DNA from: WLMZ01 sp963732585 | Lineage (GTDB): Bacteria; Actinomycetota; Acidimicrobiia; Acidimicrobiales; Ilumatobacteraceae | Reading direction: 5' to 3' | Length of the DNA: 64,000 nucleotides | Assembly (NCBI GenBank): GCA_963732585.1 | Contig: CAVSZY010000001.1 | Coordinates: 327,463-391,462, forward strand | Shown: one piece after another, positions 35,397-44,009 of the stretch | Numbering within the stretch: the first letter of the stretch is position 1 | Layout: each line of letters opens with the position of its first letter | Position numbers and translations under genes: made by a program | Notes under the pieces: generated by a model | What the model was told of the DNA's origin: nothing | Databases searched by the model: none | Seen by the model: the letters and a program-made list of their open reading frames with translations, nothing else

Positions 35397-36289
35397 CCGC
35401 TGTCCCGGAATCTCCCCAGGATAAGGCCTTCGACAGCGAACGCGAGCGGCTCTGGGCGCTGGCCTACCGAATCTGCGGCGTGGCCGCCGACGCCGACGAC
35501 GTCGTGCAGGACGTGTGGATCCGCTGGGATCGCGCCGATCACGCAGCGATTGAACGACCGCAGGCCTGGTTGACGACGGTCACCAGTCGAGCGGCGATCG
35601 ATCATCTGCGTAGGCGCCGCCGCCGCAACCGTGGCTACGTCGGACCGTGGCTACCGGAGTTGATCGAGCTTGAGGCGCCCGACCCGATCGGCGGTTTCGA
35701 GTCGCTGGAGATCGGTTTCCTGCTTCTCTTGGAGCGCCTTGAGCCGCTCGAGCGGGTGGTGTTTTTGTTGGCCGATGTCTTCGATGAGCCCTTTGCCGAT
35801 ATCGCCGCCACGGTGCAGCGCAGCGAAGCGGCGTGCCGCCAAATCGCCTCCCGGGCGCGCCGCAGGGTGCGCGACGCGCAGCGTCATCGCCCGGCGGATG
35901 CCGGCGAGCAACGACGGCTGGCCGCAGCCTTCGGCCAAGCGATCACCTTCGGCGATCTCGGGGCCGTAGTGAGTTTGCTCGGCGAACGACCGGTGCTGAT
36001 CAGCGACGGCGGGGCTGCGGTGCGCGCCGCTCGCCGTCCGGTGGTCGGGGCTGCGCGGATCGCCCGTTTCGTCGTCAATCTGGCCAAACGAGCCAGTGCC
36101 GATTCGCGCATCGTGCCGCTGTCGATCAACGGGGAGCCAGCGGTCAAGGTCTTCAGCGGCGAACGCTTGCTGTTCGCCATGGTGTTGCACGTGGCCATCC
36201 CCGCCGACGGCGCCGACGCCTCGATCGATGAGATCTTCATCGTCCGCAACCCGGACAAGCTCTCCCGGCTCGGCGATCCAGCGCACTGA
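35393..36289 (+). CDS. ECF RNA polymerase sigma factor, ECF41-like with SnoaL-like C-terminus
   Basis: 298 residues: sigma2 (LWALAYRICGVAADADDVVQDVWIRW), sigma4 (LEPLERVVFLLADVFDEPFADIAATV) and a C-terminal NTF2/SnoaL-like extension with LISDGGAAVRAARRPVVG and the terminal NPDKL box (IVRNPDKLSRL), both diagnostic of ECF41. These factors regulate through their own C-terminal domain and usually sit with a carboxymuconolactone decarboxylase, DoxX or oxidoreductase gene. Here the partner is the overlapping FAD oxidoreductase. No anti-sigma gene follows. Confidence 0.92.
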   Translation: MTAVPESPQDKAFDSERERLWALAYRICGVAADADDVVQDVWIRWDRADHAAIERPQAWLTTVTSRAAIDHLRRRRRRNRGYVGPWLPELIELEAPDPIGGFESLEIGFLLLLERLEPLERVVFLLADVFDEPFADIAATVQRSEAACRQIASRARRRVRDAQRHRPADAGEQRRLAAAFGQAITFGDLGAVVSLLGERPVLISDGGAAVRAARRPVVGAARIARFVVNLAKRASADSRIVPLSINGEPAVKVFSGERLLFAMVLHVAIPADGADASIDEIFIVRNPDKLSRLGDPAH

Positions 36290-36318
36290 CGGGCCGCCGT
36301 GGCGTCTACGGTAAGGAG

Positions 36319-37173
36319 ATGAGTAACGAGGAAGCGCCCTACGGATCAGGCAACCAATCAGCGGAGGGCCTGAAGCGAGTACGCACCCGCCACTTTGCCA
36401 AGGCCAAGGCCGACGGCATCAAGATCACCGGGTTGACCAGCTACGACGCACTCTCGGCGAGCATCTTCGATCGCGCCGGGATCGACTTTTTGCTCGTCGG
36501 CGACTCTGCCGGCAACGCTGTGTTCGGGTACGACACCACCCTGCCGGTGACCTCCGACGAACTGATCCCGCTGTGCCGCGCCGTGGTGCGGGCCTGTCGC
36601 CGGGCGCTGGTCATCGCCGACATGCCGTTTGGCTCATACGAGGTCGGCCCGATCGAGGCGCTGCATACGGCGATCCGCTTCATGAAAGAGACCGGGGCTC
36701 ATGCCGTCAAGCTTGAGGGCGGGCACCGCAGTGCGCCGCAGATCGAGGCGATCGTCACCGCCGGTATTCCGGTAATGGCCCACATCGGCTATACACCGCA
36801 GAGCGAGCACGGCCTGGGTGGGCACATCATCCAGGGTCGTGGCGACGACGGCCTGGCCGAGTTGCTCGACGACGCTCACGCCATCGAGGAGGCCGGGGCC
36901 TTCGCTGTGGTGCTGGAGATGGTTCCCTCTGCCGCAGCGGCACAGGTGACCAAGGAATTGACGATTCCGACGATCAGCGTTGGCGCCGGACCGCATTGCG
37001 ATGGACAGTTGCTGGTCTGGACCGATTGGGCCGGATTCACCACCGGACGAGTCCCCAAGTTCGTCAAGAAGTACGCCAACATCGCCGGAATCCTGTCCGA
37101 GGCGGCGGAGAGCTTCAAGGCCGATGTCGAGTCCGGCGTGTATCCAGCGCCCGAGCACGAGTACGGCGCCTAG
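36319..37173 (+). CDS. panB: 3-methyl-2-oxobutanoate hydroxymethyltransferase
   Basis: First step of pantothenate synthesis: 2-oxoisovalerate plus methylene-tetrahydrofolate to ketopantoate. 284 residues with canonical segments: ITGLTSYDALSA, LLVGDSAGNAVFGYDTTLPVT (Mg-binding Asp), ADMPFGSYE, AVKLEGGHR, PVMAHIGYTPQSEH, VVLEMVPSAAAA (catalytic Glu) and ISVGAGPHCDGQLLVWTD. Start ATG 36319 after AAGGAG. panC and panD are not nearby. Converges with the crotonase gene over a 38-base gap. Confidence 0.95.
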   Translation: MSNEEAPYGSGNQSAEGLKRVRTRHFAKAKADGIKITGLTSYDALSASIFDRAGIDFLLVGDSAGNAVFGYDTTLPVTSDELIPLCRAVVRACRRALVIADMPFGSYEVGPIEALHTAIRFMKETGAHAVKLEGGHRSAPQIEAIVTAGIPVMAHIGYTPQSEHGLGGHIIQGRGDDGLAELLDDAHAIEEAGAFAVVLEMVPSAAAAQVTKELTIPTISVGAGPHCDGQLLVWTDWAGFTTGRVPKFVKKYANIAGILSEAAESFKADVESGVYPAPEHEYGA

Positions 37174-37211
37174 CTAGACGCTCGCCGCGTCGCCGATCGG
37201 TACCCGCTGAA

Positions 37212-38117
37212 TCAGCGAATCTCATCGATCAGTCCCCAGCTCAACGCAGTCGTCGCCTCGATCGGGCGGGCACGTAGGGCCAGTTCGACCATCCGATGCC
37301 GTCCGACGCGGCGGGTGACGCTGACGGTGCCACCGGCGCCGGGGATGAGCCCAAGCTGCACCTCGGGGAGGCTGAAGGTGGTCGCCGAATCAGCGACGAC
37401 GTGGCCGGCAAATGCCGCCAGCTCAACCCCTGAACCGGCGCACGGTCCGTGCATGATGACGGTGATTCGCTCACCCAACCGGTCGATCAGCTGACCGAGA
37501 CTGCGCGCCAGGCGAACCACATGAGCGGTTGACGGATCGGGCCGCGAGCCGAACTCGTCGAGGTCGCCGCCGCTGCAGAACACGGGCCCGTTGCCACGGA
37601 TCTCGATGCGTAGCGAGGTGTCGACGGCGGCGATCGCCAGCGCTTCGTACCACTCGTCGCGCAACGTGGCGTTGAGCGCGTTGCGTACGTCGGGGCGGTT
37701 CAAGACCACCTCGAGTAGGTCGCCATCGCGGTTGGCGAGGACCGCTGGTTGGCCCGAAGCGGGCCGTTGACGAATCGGCCGTGATCTTCGCCAGGCAGCA
37801 AACTCCGGGCCAGACTGCAACATCGAATAGGTCAGCGATTCGGCCACCAGCCCTTCGGCGACGGTGCGGCCATCGGCACCACGCATCAACGTCGCCAGGG
37901 CGATCGCGGCGAGCGGGTTGGCCGTAGCGACGGTAAGGACATCGTCTGGGTCGGCGACGACGATGTCGCAGACGCTGGCCAGCGGCGAGTTGCCGTGCGG
38001 CGCGCTGCCCTGAGGCGAATGGCCAACACCGATGATCACCGCCGGCAAGATCTGCGCAGCCGCTAGCTGCTGCGCGCCATATGTCGCAGCAGCGTCACTG
38101 TCGTCGATGACGACCAC
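37212..38117 (-). CDS. Enoyl-CoA hydratase/isomerase family protein with N-terminal extension
   Basis: Crotonase fold in the C-terminal ~190 residues: VVLNRPDVRNALNATLRDEW, GNGPVFCSGGDLDEFG (oxyanion hole), HGPCAGSGVELAAFAGHVVAD and LPEVQLGLIPGAGGT (Glu present). About 110 residues precede the crotonase domain. Coding character continues upstream of GTG 38117 (SLGEFFERL, TVADD in frame up to a TAG at 38226-38228) but no ATG, GTG or TTG exists there; ATT 38199-38201 is the only near-start. The true N-terminus may be about 28 residues longer, or its start codon lost. Confidence 0.82.
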   Translation of the reverse strand: MVVIDDSDAAATYGAQQLAAAQILPAVIIGVGHSPQGSAPHGNSPLASVCDIVVADPDDVLTVATANPLAAIALATLMRGADGRTVAEGLVAESLTYSMLQSGPEFAAWRRSRPIRQRPASGQPAVLANRDGDLLEVVLNRPDVRNALNATLRDEWYEALAIAAVDTSLRIEIRGNGPVFCSGGDLDEFGSRPDPSTAHVVRLARSLGQLIDRLGERITVIMHGPCAGSGVELAAFAGHVVADSATTFSLPEVQLGLIPGAGGTVSVTRRVGRHRMVELALRARPIEATTALSWGLIDEIR

Positions 38118-38240
38118 TGATCCAGCGGGATCGCACAGGTCATCGGCGACCGTCGGCGACTGCAGCCGCTCGAAGAACTCGCCAAGGCTGAGATGATGAA
38201 TCGAAACGCTGCCGATAACGAGACGCTAGCGGCGAAGTCG

Positions 38241-38612
38241 TCAGGCGACGTTCAACCCGATCGCGGCTGCGGCTGCGGCAGCGGCCTGAGCTGTGTCACG
38301 AGAGATGAACACCGTCTCGTCGCCCGGTCCGGCCAGTTCTCTGAGGGTCAGCACCGCCGTAGCGACGTGTAACGCGTCGAGCGCGCGAATCCCTTGTTGG
38401 CGAACGATCTGCAATGCCAGCGCCTCGACATCGCAGGCATCCGCCCCGACCATGGTGATGAGGGTGCCGCCGAGATCGGCGTCGAGTCGAGCGAGCAACG
38501 GTCCGACCGGCACGCTCGCAAGTCTGGCGGCACTCACCAGCGCACCAGAGACCTCGATGTGCGCAAGCACCCCGGAAACGAATGCGGTATCTGCGTTCGC
38601 GAACAGCTCCAC
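38241..38612 (-). CDS. PIN-domain protein (VapC-like), 5' end frame-disrupted
   Basis: Likely ribonuclease of the PIN fold. In frame upstream of GTG 38612 lies the true PIN N-terminus VVDSSVIARYYLPGDPGHGEA (38670 down), holding the first catalytic Asp. Later acidic positions are in ARLDADLGG and RALDALHVATA, with FISRDTAQ near the end. No start codon exists in that frame. A TTG at 38689 would fit if one base were missing in GCGCAG (38678-38683), giving MSAADVVDSS. So the gene is probably longer by about 25 residues and frameshifted, or inactive. Confidence 0.6.
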   Translation of the reverse strand: MELFANADTAFVSGVLAHIEVSGALVSAARLASVPVGPLLARLDADLGGTLITMVGADACDVEALALQIVRQQGIRALDALHVATAVLTLRELAGPGDETVFISRDTAQAAAAAAAAIGLNVA

Positions 38613-38854
38613 CGCTTCGCCGTGGCCGGGGTCGCCGGGCAGGTAGTAACGGGCGATGACGGACGAGTCGACAACGTCTGCGCGCTCAACGCAACAGCGA
38701 CCAGCGCCTCTCGTACCTGGGTCAACGACGGTGGGGCCACCGTCGATGCGGCGACTTGGCGGAGCGTGCCGGTCGCGGCGGCGCGGCTGCGAATGGTGTC
38801 ACGCGGGCTCAGAGTCGGCACCGCTGCGTCGAGCACCTCGGTGGATGATGTCAT
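38534..38854 (-). CDS. Small ORF upstream of PIN gene, possible antitoxin or fused N-terminus
   Basis: From ATG 38854 the frame reads MTSSTEVLDAAVPTLSPRD and SLTQVREALVAVALSA, then enters the PIN gene in a different frame and becomes Ser/Pro-rich nonsense. Only the first ~55 codons are credible. By position it could be the antitoxin of the PIN protein, but it is not recognisably Phd, RHH or AbrB. If the suspected missing base is restored, the frame would instead fuse with the PIN protein. Confidence 0.3.
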   Translation of the reverse strand: MTSSTEVLDAAVPTLSPRDTIRSRAAATGTLRQVAASTVAPPSLTQVREALVAVALSAQTLSTRPSSPVTTCPATPATAKRWSCSRTQIPHSFPGCLRTSRSLVRW

Positions 38855-39019
38855 GTGGAGGCATCTAGATAGCATGCCGCTGTCCTAGGTGCCATTCCTA
38901 GCCGTGCTCCGCCGCAGACTCTTGCAACGAGTCGAACGTGGCCTTCACACGCAGCGCACAACTTCGGCGAGGCGGGCAGGGCAGGATTGGCTCTGCTCCC
39001 CGGCATTACAGTGGGTGCC

Positions 39020-39862
39020 GTGAAGCTGCGCCGGAACCCGACCGTGTTCGTCACCGGGGCCAACGGGTTTCTCGGCCGCCACCTCGAGCGTGTGCCCGCC
39101 GCCGCCAAGTTTCAATTGATCGCCCCTCGTTCCCGTTCACTCGATATCCGCCACCACGACCGGGTGATCGACGCCATCACCGGTTGGAAGCCGGATGCGG
39201 TGATCCACCTCGCCTATCGACGCGACGATCGGCGGACCATCGTCGACGGCAGCCGCAGCGTCGCCGAAGCCGCGGCGAAATGTTCGGCTCGGCTGATTCA
39301 CCTCTCCACCGACGTGGTCTTTCCCGGCCGCGACCAGCCCTACCGCGAGACCGACGAACCATTCCCGCTCTCCGACTACGGCCGCCAAAAGGCTGAAGCC
39401 GAAGCTGCCGTGATGGCCGCCCATCCCACCGCCGTCGTCGTGCGCACCTCGTTGATGTACGGCACCGACATCGCCTCGATCCCGCAACAAGACGTCGCCC
39501 GCTCGCTGGCCGGTCAATCGACGATGCGTTTCTTCGTCGATGAATTCCGCTGCCCGGCGCACGCCAGCGATGTCGCTTCCGCCTGCGCCGCGCTGGTGAC
39601 GATGCCCGAAGTCAGCGGGGCCCTGCACATCGCCGGACCGCAGGCCATCAGCCGTGCCGACTTTGCCCGGGCGATCGCCCAGTGGTCCGGTGCCGACCCT
39701 CGCCGCGTACCAACCGCCTCGCTGGCCGACGTTGCCCCCGCACGCCCGGGTCGTATCGCCTTGGACACGACCCGGGCGCAACATCTCGGGCTGCGTTGCC
39801 GCCCGATCAACGAGGTCTTCAACCTGCAGGGCTCGACCGACTTCAGCCGGGAACGTCGATAA
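39020..39862 (+). CDS. NAD(P)-dependent SDR, dTDP-4-dehydrorhamnose reductase (RmlD)-like
   Basis: 280 residues. Extended-SDR features are VFVTGANGFLGRHL (nucleotide binding), DAVIHLAYRRDD, RLIHLSTDVVFPGRDQPYRETDEPFPLSDYGRQKAEAE (Thr/Tyr/Lys catalytic set, split) and VVVRTSLMYG. It may reduce or epimerise a nucleotide sugar. Start GTG 39020 gives the motif at the expected distance; TTG 38987 is an alternative. The 3' end overlaps the convergent beta-helix gene by 20 bases. The ~165 bases upstream show no gene. Confidence 0.8.
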   Translation: MKLRRNPTVFVTGANGFLGRHLERVPAAAKFQLIAPRSRSLDIRHHDRVIDAITGWKPDAVIHLAYRRDDRRTIVDGSRSVAEAAAKCSARLIHLSTDVVFPGRDQPYRETDEPFPLSDYGRQKAEAEAAVMAAHPTAVVVRTSLMYGTDIASIPQQDVARSLAGQSTMRFFVDEFRCPAHASDVASACAALVTMPEVSGALHIAGPQAISRADFARAIAQWSGADPRRVPTASLADVAPARPGRIALDTTRAQHLGLRCRPINEVFNLQGSTDFSRERR

Positions 39863-41129
39863 AGGTTCTGCCCCGGTACTGCTCAGCCTTGCCGCCTTCA
39901 GAGTTGTCGAACCCCTGGTAGCGGTTGTAGCGAATCGTCGCCGTCACTCCACTCGGCCAGCCGTTGCTCGCACCGGGGATCACCGCCGGGGTGAAGAACA
40001 GGTGGGGAATGTTGGCGTGCCCAGCAGCGTCATATGTCGTACTGCGCGCGATGAAGGTGTTGTTCTGCACATTGACTGAGTGCACCCGCCCGGGGTCGGC
40101 GCCCTCTGCGGCGTAACGCAGCAACACGCCGTTGGCGCACTCCCCTGCCCGCCCCTTGATGAAGATGTTGTTCTTCACCGTCAGGCGCCCTCCTTCGGGG
40201 ACATCGACCCCATACGACTCAGCGCAGTCCCAATCGGCCGGAGCGTCGATTCCCTCAATGAGATTGCCGGTCAAGGTGGTGACCTGAGCCCGGGACTTGA
40301 ATAGGTGGCCGACATTGACCGCGGTGGCGTAGCTGTTGATCATCCGCGCCGTGTAGTTCGGGTCGCTGGTGCTGGCGTTGATATACACGTTGTGCGACGG
40401 CCCGTCCCAACCGCCGTTGTCATACAACCGCAGGTTGCTCATCAGCAGCGTTCCCGAACTTGCCCCGGCAGCGAAAATGCCGTTGTGTTGGCTGTCCTGA
40501 AAGCCGTGAATCCTCATATTGCGCAACGTCACGTTGCGGCTGGCGATGATGTACAGCCCGGCACGATCAACCCAGTCGCCATCGGTGGCGTCGATATCGA
40601 TGTTCTCGATCGTCAGCCCGTTGGCCTCCTCGATCTCGATCATCCCGTGGCCCATGACGTTGTAGTCGCCCTCCGTGCCAAGGCGGATCACCGGGCGCAC
40701 GCCGTTGACCGTCACCCCACGAATGATGATGTTCGACGGCTTCTGGAAGATGCCAGCGGCGAAGTCCTCGCCGTTGTTGGCCAACGGACCTATCCATGGA
40801 TACTGCCCCGGCCCCTCATACACGGCTGGGTAGACGAGGAAAACGTCGCCGGGTTGGCGGTTGTTGAAGGTATGGGTGCGCACGAATGCGCCGCCGCTCG
40901 GCCCGCCGCCGAGGTGGGTGTAGGTGGCGATCACCTGGCCGGCGCGCATCTGTTTGATCAGCGGCGTTCCCGAGGTCGCCGGCATCGGCATCGCGTCATT
41001 GTGCGTCGCCGCCCGCGTGGCCCCGATTGTCACAGCCGCGTCGGCCGTCGTCGTGGTCCCCACAAGGGTGGTGGCTAGAGCGAGCGCTCCGAGCAGCAAA
41101 CGCCGTCGAGTCGTCAGAACTGTGGTCAT
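39843..41129 (-). CDS. Secreted right-handed beta-helix protein
   Basis: 428 residues. A signal peptide (TTRRRLLLGALALATTLVG, cleavage near ADA-A) carries adjacent arginines, so Sec or Tat export. The body has repeated short strands typical of pectate-lyase-like helices: NIIIRGVTVNGV, GLTIENIDIDATDG, NVTLRNMRIHGFQDSQHNGIF, GTLLMSNLRLYDNG, LTVKNNIFIKGR, VNVQNNTFIAR. No catalytic signature is recognised, so polysaccharide lyase, glycosidase or adhesin are all possible. ATG 41129 is preferred because AAAGGA lies 6 bases upstream. It lies just downstream of a sigma/anti-sigma pair on the same strand. Confidence 0.82.
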   Translation of the reverse strand: MTTVLTTRRRLLLGALALATTLVGTTTTADAAVTIGATRAATHNDAMPMPATSGTPLIKQMRAGQVIATYTHLGGGPSGGAFVRTHTFNNRQPGDVFLVYPAVYEGPGQYPWIGPLANNGEDFAAGIFQKPSNIIIRGVTVNGVRPVIRLGTEGDYNVMGHGMIEIEEANGLTIENIDIDATDGDWVDRAGLYIIASRNVTLRNMRIHGFQDSQHNGIFAAGASSGTLLMSNLRLYDNGGWDGPSHNVYINASTSDPNYTARMINSYATAVNVGHLFKSRAQVTTLTGNLIEGIDAPADWDCAESYGVDVPEGGRLTVKNNIFIKGRAGECANGVLLRYAAEGADPGRVHSVNVQNNTFIARSTTYDAAGHANIPHLFFTPAVIPGASNGWPSGVTATIRYNRYQGFDNSEGGKAEQYRGRTFIDVPG

Positions 41130-41228
41130 CAGCATTCCTTTCCGTCGTTGACCTGACGGAACCCGCCAGTCACCAGGAAATAACGCTCTCAGTATCAGAT
41201 TCCCGTCGGTCGGCGCGAGGAAATCTTC

Positions 41229-42161
41229 TTAGCCCACGCCCACGGCCACGCTGAGCACGGAATCATCGTGGATCGCAAAGTAGCCGCCGCCGAAGTTGGC
41301 GGAGCCGCCGATCGACAAGCGGGCGCTGTCGGTCCACACGATCGTCGACGACGAGGGGATCTGCACGCTGTCCACCACTCGACCATTGAGCACCAGCGAA
41401 CCGACACCGTTGCTCCAGCGCAGCCCGAGGATTACCTCCTGGCTTGCGGCAAAATCTGCGATGTCGGCTGGCTGCAAGACGTAGAGGAACGGCACCGCAC
41501 GAATGTGACCGCTGAGGTAGGGACCGATCTCCGGGTCGACGTTCAGTGAGAGGCCAAAGACGTTCTGATCCGACAGCTCGTCACGGACCACATCGAGGTA
41601 GGTGTTGATGTTACGCCCAGTCGGCGTCGTCCGTTCGGCCATATCGACGAGCGGTGTGATGACCACCTCGACCTGGCCCTCGACGGCATCGAACAGGTTG
41701 GCGACAGGGCCCCCCATGGCGGTGAGGATCGCGTAGTCGTCGCGTTGTTGCCCGCCCGGCAGGAAACGTCGACCGCCGTCGGCCACCGCTTCGATCGTCC
41801 CCAGACCGACCACGTCGAACTCCAGCGAAGGCCCGACCTCAGGCGTCACCACAGCCCCGTCGGCGGCGGGCACGGCAACCGCATCGAGATCGAGCGTCAA
41901 ACTCGCTGCGGCCTCGATCGGTCCTGCGGGAAGCACCCGAGCGTCGTCTTGGCGCGCCAGGATCCACCCCCCGATGCCGGCGACCAGCAGCACGGCCGCC
42001 GCAGCCAGCATCGGCACCCGGTTCGGCCGTCGCCGCCGAGCAGAGTCCAATTCGACAACCGTGACGCCGTCGGCCGATGCCGGCTGCGGCGGGAGTTCGG
42101 TGGCGCGAGCCAAGAAGCGGGCGAAGGCTTCATCGTGATTGTCCGTTTGTGGCTGACTCAC
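41229..42161 (-). CDS. Probable transmembrane anti-sigma factor with LamG-like sensor domain
   Basis: 310 residues: a short cytosolic part (about 1-48), one helix (PMLAAAAVLLVAGIGGWILA, about 50-69) and a large extracytoplasmic region. The C-terminal ~90 residues (LGLRWSNGVGSLVLNGRVVDSV, WTDSARLSIGGSANFGGGYFAIHDDSVL) have the pattern of a concanavalin A/LamG jelly roll. GTG 42161 overlaps the sigma gene stop as GTGA, the usual sigma/anti-sigma arrangement. No zinc-binding HxxxCxxC motif is visible, so the sigma-binding mode is unproven. Confidence 0.7.
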   Translation of the reverse strand: MSQPQTDNHDEAFARFLARATELPPQPASADGVTVVELDSARRRRPNRVPMLAAAAVLLVAGIGGWILARQDDARVLPAGPIEAAASLTLDLDAVAVPAADGAVVTPEVGPSLEFDVVGLGTIEAVADGGRRFLPGGQQRDDYAILTAMGGPVANLFDAVEGQVEVVITPLVDMAERTTPTGRNINTYLDVVRDELSDQNVFGLSLNVDPEIGPYLSGHIRAVPFLYVLQPADIADFAASQEVILGLRWSNGVGSLVLNGRVVDSVQIPSSSTIVWTDSARLSIGGSANFGGGYFAIHDDSVLSVAVGVG

Positions 42162-42661
42162 GCCGCCTCCTCCACCAGGGAACGGAGTCGCCGACGACCC
42201 CTGACAAGTAGTGATTCCGTGGCCCGCACTGAACGATTGATTGCCTGGGCCACCTCGGCAATCGGCATCCCTTGCAGGTGGAACAGTATCAACGCGGCCC
42301 GCTGCTCGTCGGTGAGCCGCCCGAGCAGTTGCAGCGCGTCGCCAGCTCCGATCGCATCCCAATCCGGTTCGGTGCTCGCGGCGCTCGGCAAGGCGAGCAG
42401 CCGTTCACGCAGCCGGATCTCGCGTCGCGTGCGACGCATTTGATCCAAGAACGCGCTGCGGGCGACGACGATGAACCAGCCGACCTCCACCTCTCGATCA
42501 GGATGGCGTTCGAGGTGCCGGGCAGCGCGTTCGAAGGTGTCTTGGCGCAGGTCTTCAGCCCGTGCCCGATCGCCTCCGCACAGCCGGATCAGCTCTTGGT
42601 AGACCGCCACCGAGGCGCGGTCGAAGACCTCGTGGTAACCGACATCGGCGCCGCTAGGCAC
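42158..42661 (-). CDS. ECF-type RNA polymerase sigma factor
   Basis: 167 residues with sigma2 (VYQELIRLCGGDRARAEDLRQDTFERAARHL, WFIVVARSAFLDQMRR) and sigma4 (LLGRLTDEQRAALILFHLQGMPIAEVAQAINRSVRATESLLVRGRRRL). Start GTG 42661 lies inside the end of the TldE gene (8-base overlap), and its stop overlaps the membrane anti-sigma gene. So TldD-TldE-sigma-anti-sigma are probably one mRNA. A secreted beta-helix gene follows on the same strand. Confidence 0.9.
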   Translation of the reverse strand: MPSGADVGYHEVFDRASVAVYQELIRLCGGDRARAEDLRQDTFERAARHLERHPDREVEVGWFIVVARSAFLDQMRRTRREIRLRERLLALPSAASTEPDWDAIGAGDALQLLGRLTDEQRAALILFHLQGMPIAEVAQAINRSVRATESLLVRGRRRLRSLVEEAA

Positions 42662-44009
42662 CGCTCATCGTCACGTCATTGATCACCAGGCTGACGCCGT
42701 TGGCGCGCATCGGTAACCAGTCGAGGTCGCCGCCGACCTCGGCAATGTCGAGCAACATCCGCTGCAACGTCGAGGCGATAGTGAATTCACGCACCGGTGC
42801 GCCAAGCGCCCCGTTGGTGATCAGCAACCCGGTCGCCCCGACGGAGAAGTCGCCGCTGATCGAGTTGACCCCGCTGTGGATGCCCTGCATCGACTGGATC
42901 AACGCGCCGTCGTCGATGTCGGCGATCAGCTCGTCCTGGGAGCGGGCCCCCGGCACGATCTGCATCGCCAAACAGCCCACGCCAGGGCTGCCGCCCTTGA
43001 AACCACCCCGCGAACCGTTACCGGTGCTGCGCACCCCGGCCCGGCGAGCGCTGTACGCCGAGTGCACGAACCCGTCGAGCACCCCGGCGCTGATCAACGG
43101 ATTGCGCCGCGCCGCCAACCCGTCGCCGTCGAGTTCGCTCGCCGTATAGGCCAAAGGATTGGTCGGGTCGTCGACCAGGGTGAGCAGCGGTGAGGCCACC
43201 GTCTGGCCGACGCGATTGGCAAAGATGCTGCGTCCCTTGAGCGCGCTCTCACCATTGAAGGCACTGCCCAAAATGCCGATGAACTGGGCAGTGACGTAGG
43301 GATCGAGGACCACAGTGAGCCGTTTCGACGCGGGCTTGGTGGCCCCCAGCAGGCGCGTGGCCCGGTTGCACGCCTCACCCGCCGCTCGAGCGATATCAAA
43401 CTGCTCAGGCGAACGCCCAACGGTAAAACCGAAGCCGGTTTGGGTCTCGCCGCCGTCGTCGGCCAACGTCGACACCGACACATAGCAGCCGTTTTCGCGG
43501 GCGCCGACGCGGATCCCTGTGGAGGTGGCCACCGCCACTTCTCCAGCGCCATCGCTGTAGTTGGCGTCATCGACGCGAATGCGCTTGTCGAGAGCCAACG
43601 TTTGGCGTTCCAGCTCCAGCGCCAACTCGATCTTGTCGTGCGTCGGGTAGGCGTCGAGCTGCTCGCTCCACAAATCCTGCGGGACGGAGGTGACCCCGTC
43701 CGGCTCGGCCAATCCGGCCCACTCGTCACGGGTGCCGAACTCGACGTTGGCGCGGGCATCGGCCAACACCTCGGCGATCGCCGATGGGTCGAGGGTGCCC
43801 GCGTAGGCGAAGCCGGTGCGGCCGTCGACGATCACCCGAATGCCGACGCCCTCGCTTTGTGCGCTGACGAAATGCTCGACCTTGCCCTGGTAGACGCGCA
43901 CCTCGGTCTCACGACCGCGGGCCACGTAGGCCTCGACCTGCTCGCCGACGCGAGTCTGGGCGACGACGCCATCAGCGATGCGCTGCAGCACCTCGACCGC
44001 CGCGTTCAT
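42654..44009 (-). CDS. pmbA: TldE/PmbA metalloprotease subunit
   Basis: 451 residues, the non-catalytic partner of the TldD/TldE protease that trims unfolded or modified peptides (microcin B17, CcdA in E. coli). Typical segments: VEAYVARGRETEVRVYQGKVE, GVGIRVIVDGRTGFAYAG, LTVVLDPYVTAQFIGIL, DGDGLAARRNPLISAGVLDGFVHS, TGNGSRGG, PGARSQDELIADIDDG and ISGDFSVGATG. It lacks HExxxH, as expected for TldE. ATG 44009 overlaps the tldD stop as ATGA. Confidence 0.93.
   Translation of the reverse strand: MNAAVEVLQRIADGVVAQTRVGEQVEAYVARGRETEVRVYQGKVEHFVSAQSEGVGIRVIVDGRTGFAYAGTLDPSAIAEVLADARANVEFGTRDEWAGLAEPDGVTSVPQDLWSEQLDAYPTHDKIELALELERQTLALDKRIRVDDANYSDGAGEVAVATSTGIRVGARENGCYVSVSTLADDGGETQTGFGFTVGRSPEQFDIARAAGEACNRATRLLGATKPASKRLTVVLDPYVTAQFIGILGSAFNGESALKGRSIFANRVGQTVASPLLTLVDDPTNPLAYTASELDGDGLAARRNPLISAGVLDGFVHSAYSARRAGVRSTGNGSRGGFKGGSPGVGCLAMQIVPGARSQDELIADIDDGALIQSMQGIHSGVNSISGDFSVGATGLLITNGALGAPVREFTIASTLQRMLLDIAEVGGDLDWLPMRANGVSLVINDVTMSGA

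Noticed and set aside
37205..37220. CGCTGA-A-TCAGCG palindrome as bidirectional terminator
   Set aside because: Stem of six with a one-base centre cannot form a stable RNA hairpin and there is no T-tract; it includes the crotonase stop.
41140..41200. ECF-type promoter (GGAAT...CGTTA) before the beta-helix gene
   Set aside because: Spacing (about 13 bases) is too short for usual ECF promoters and the motif is not repeated before the sigma operon.
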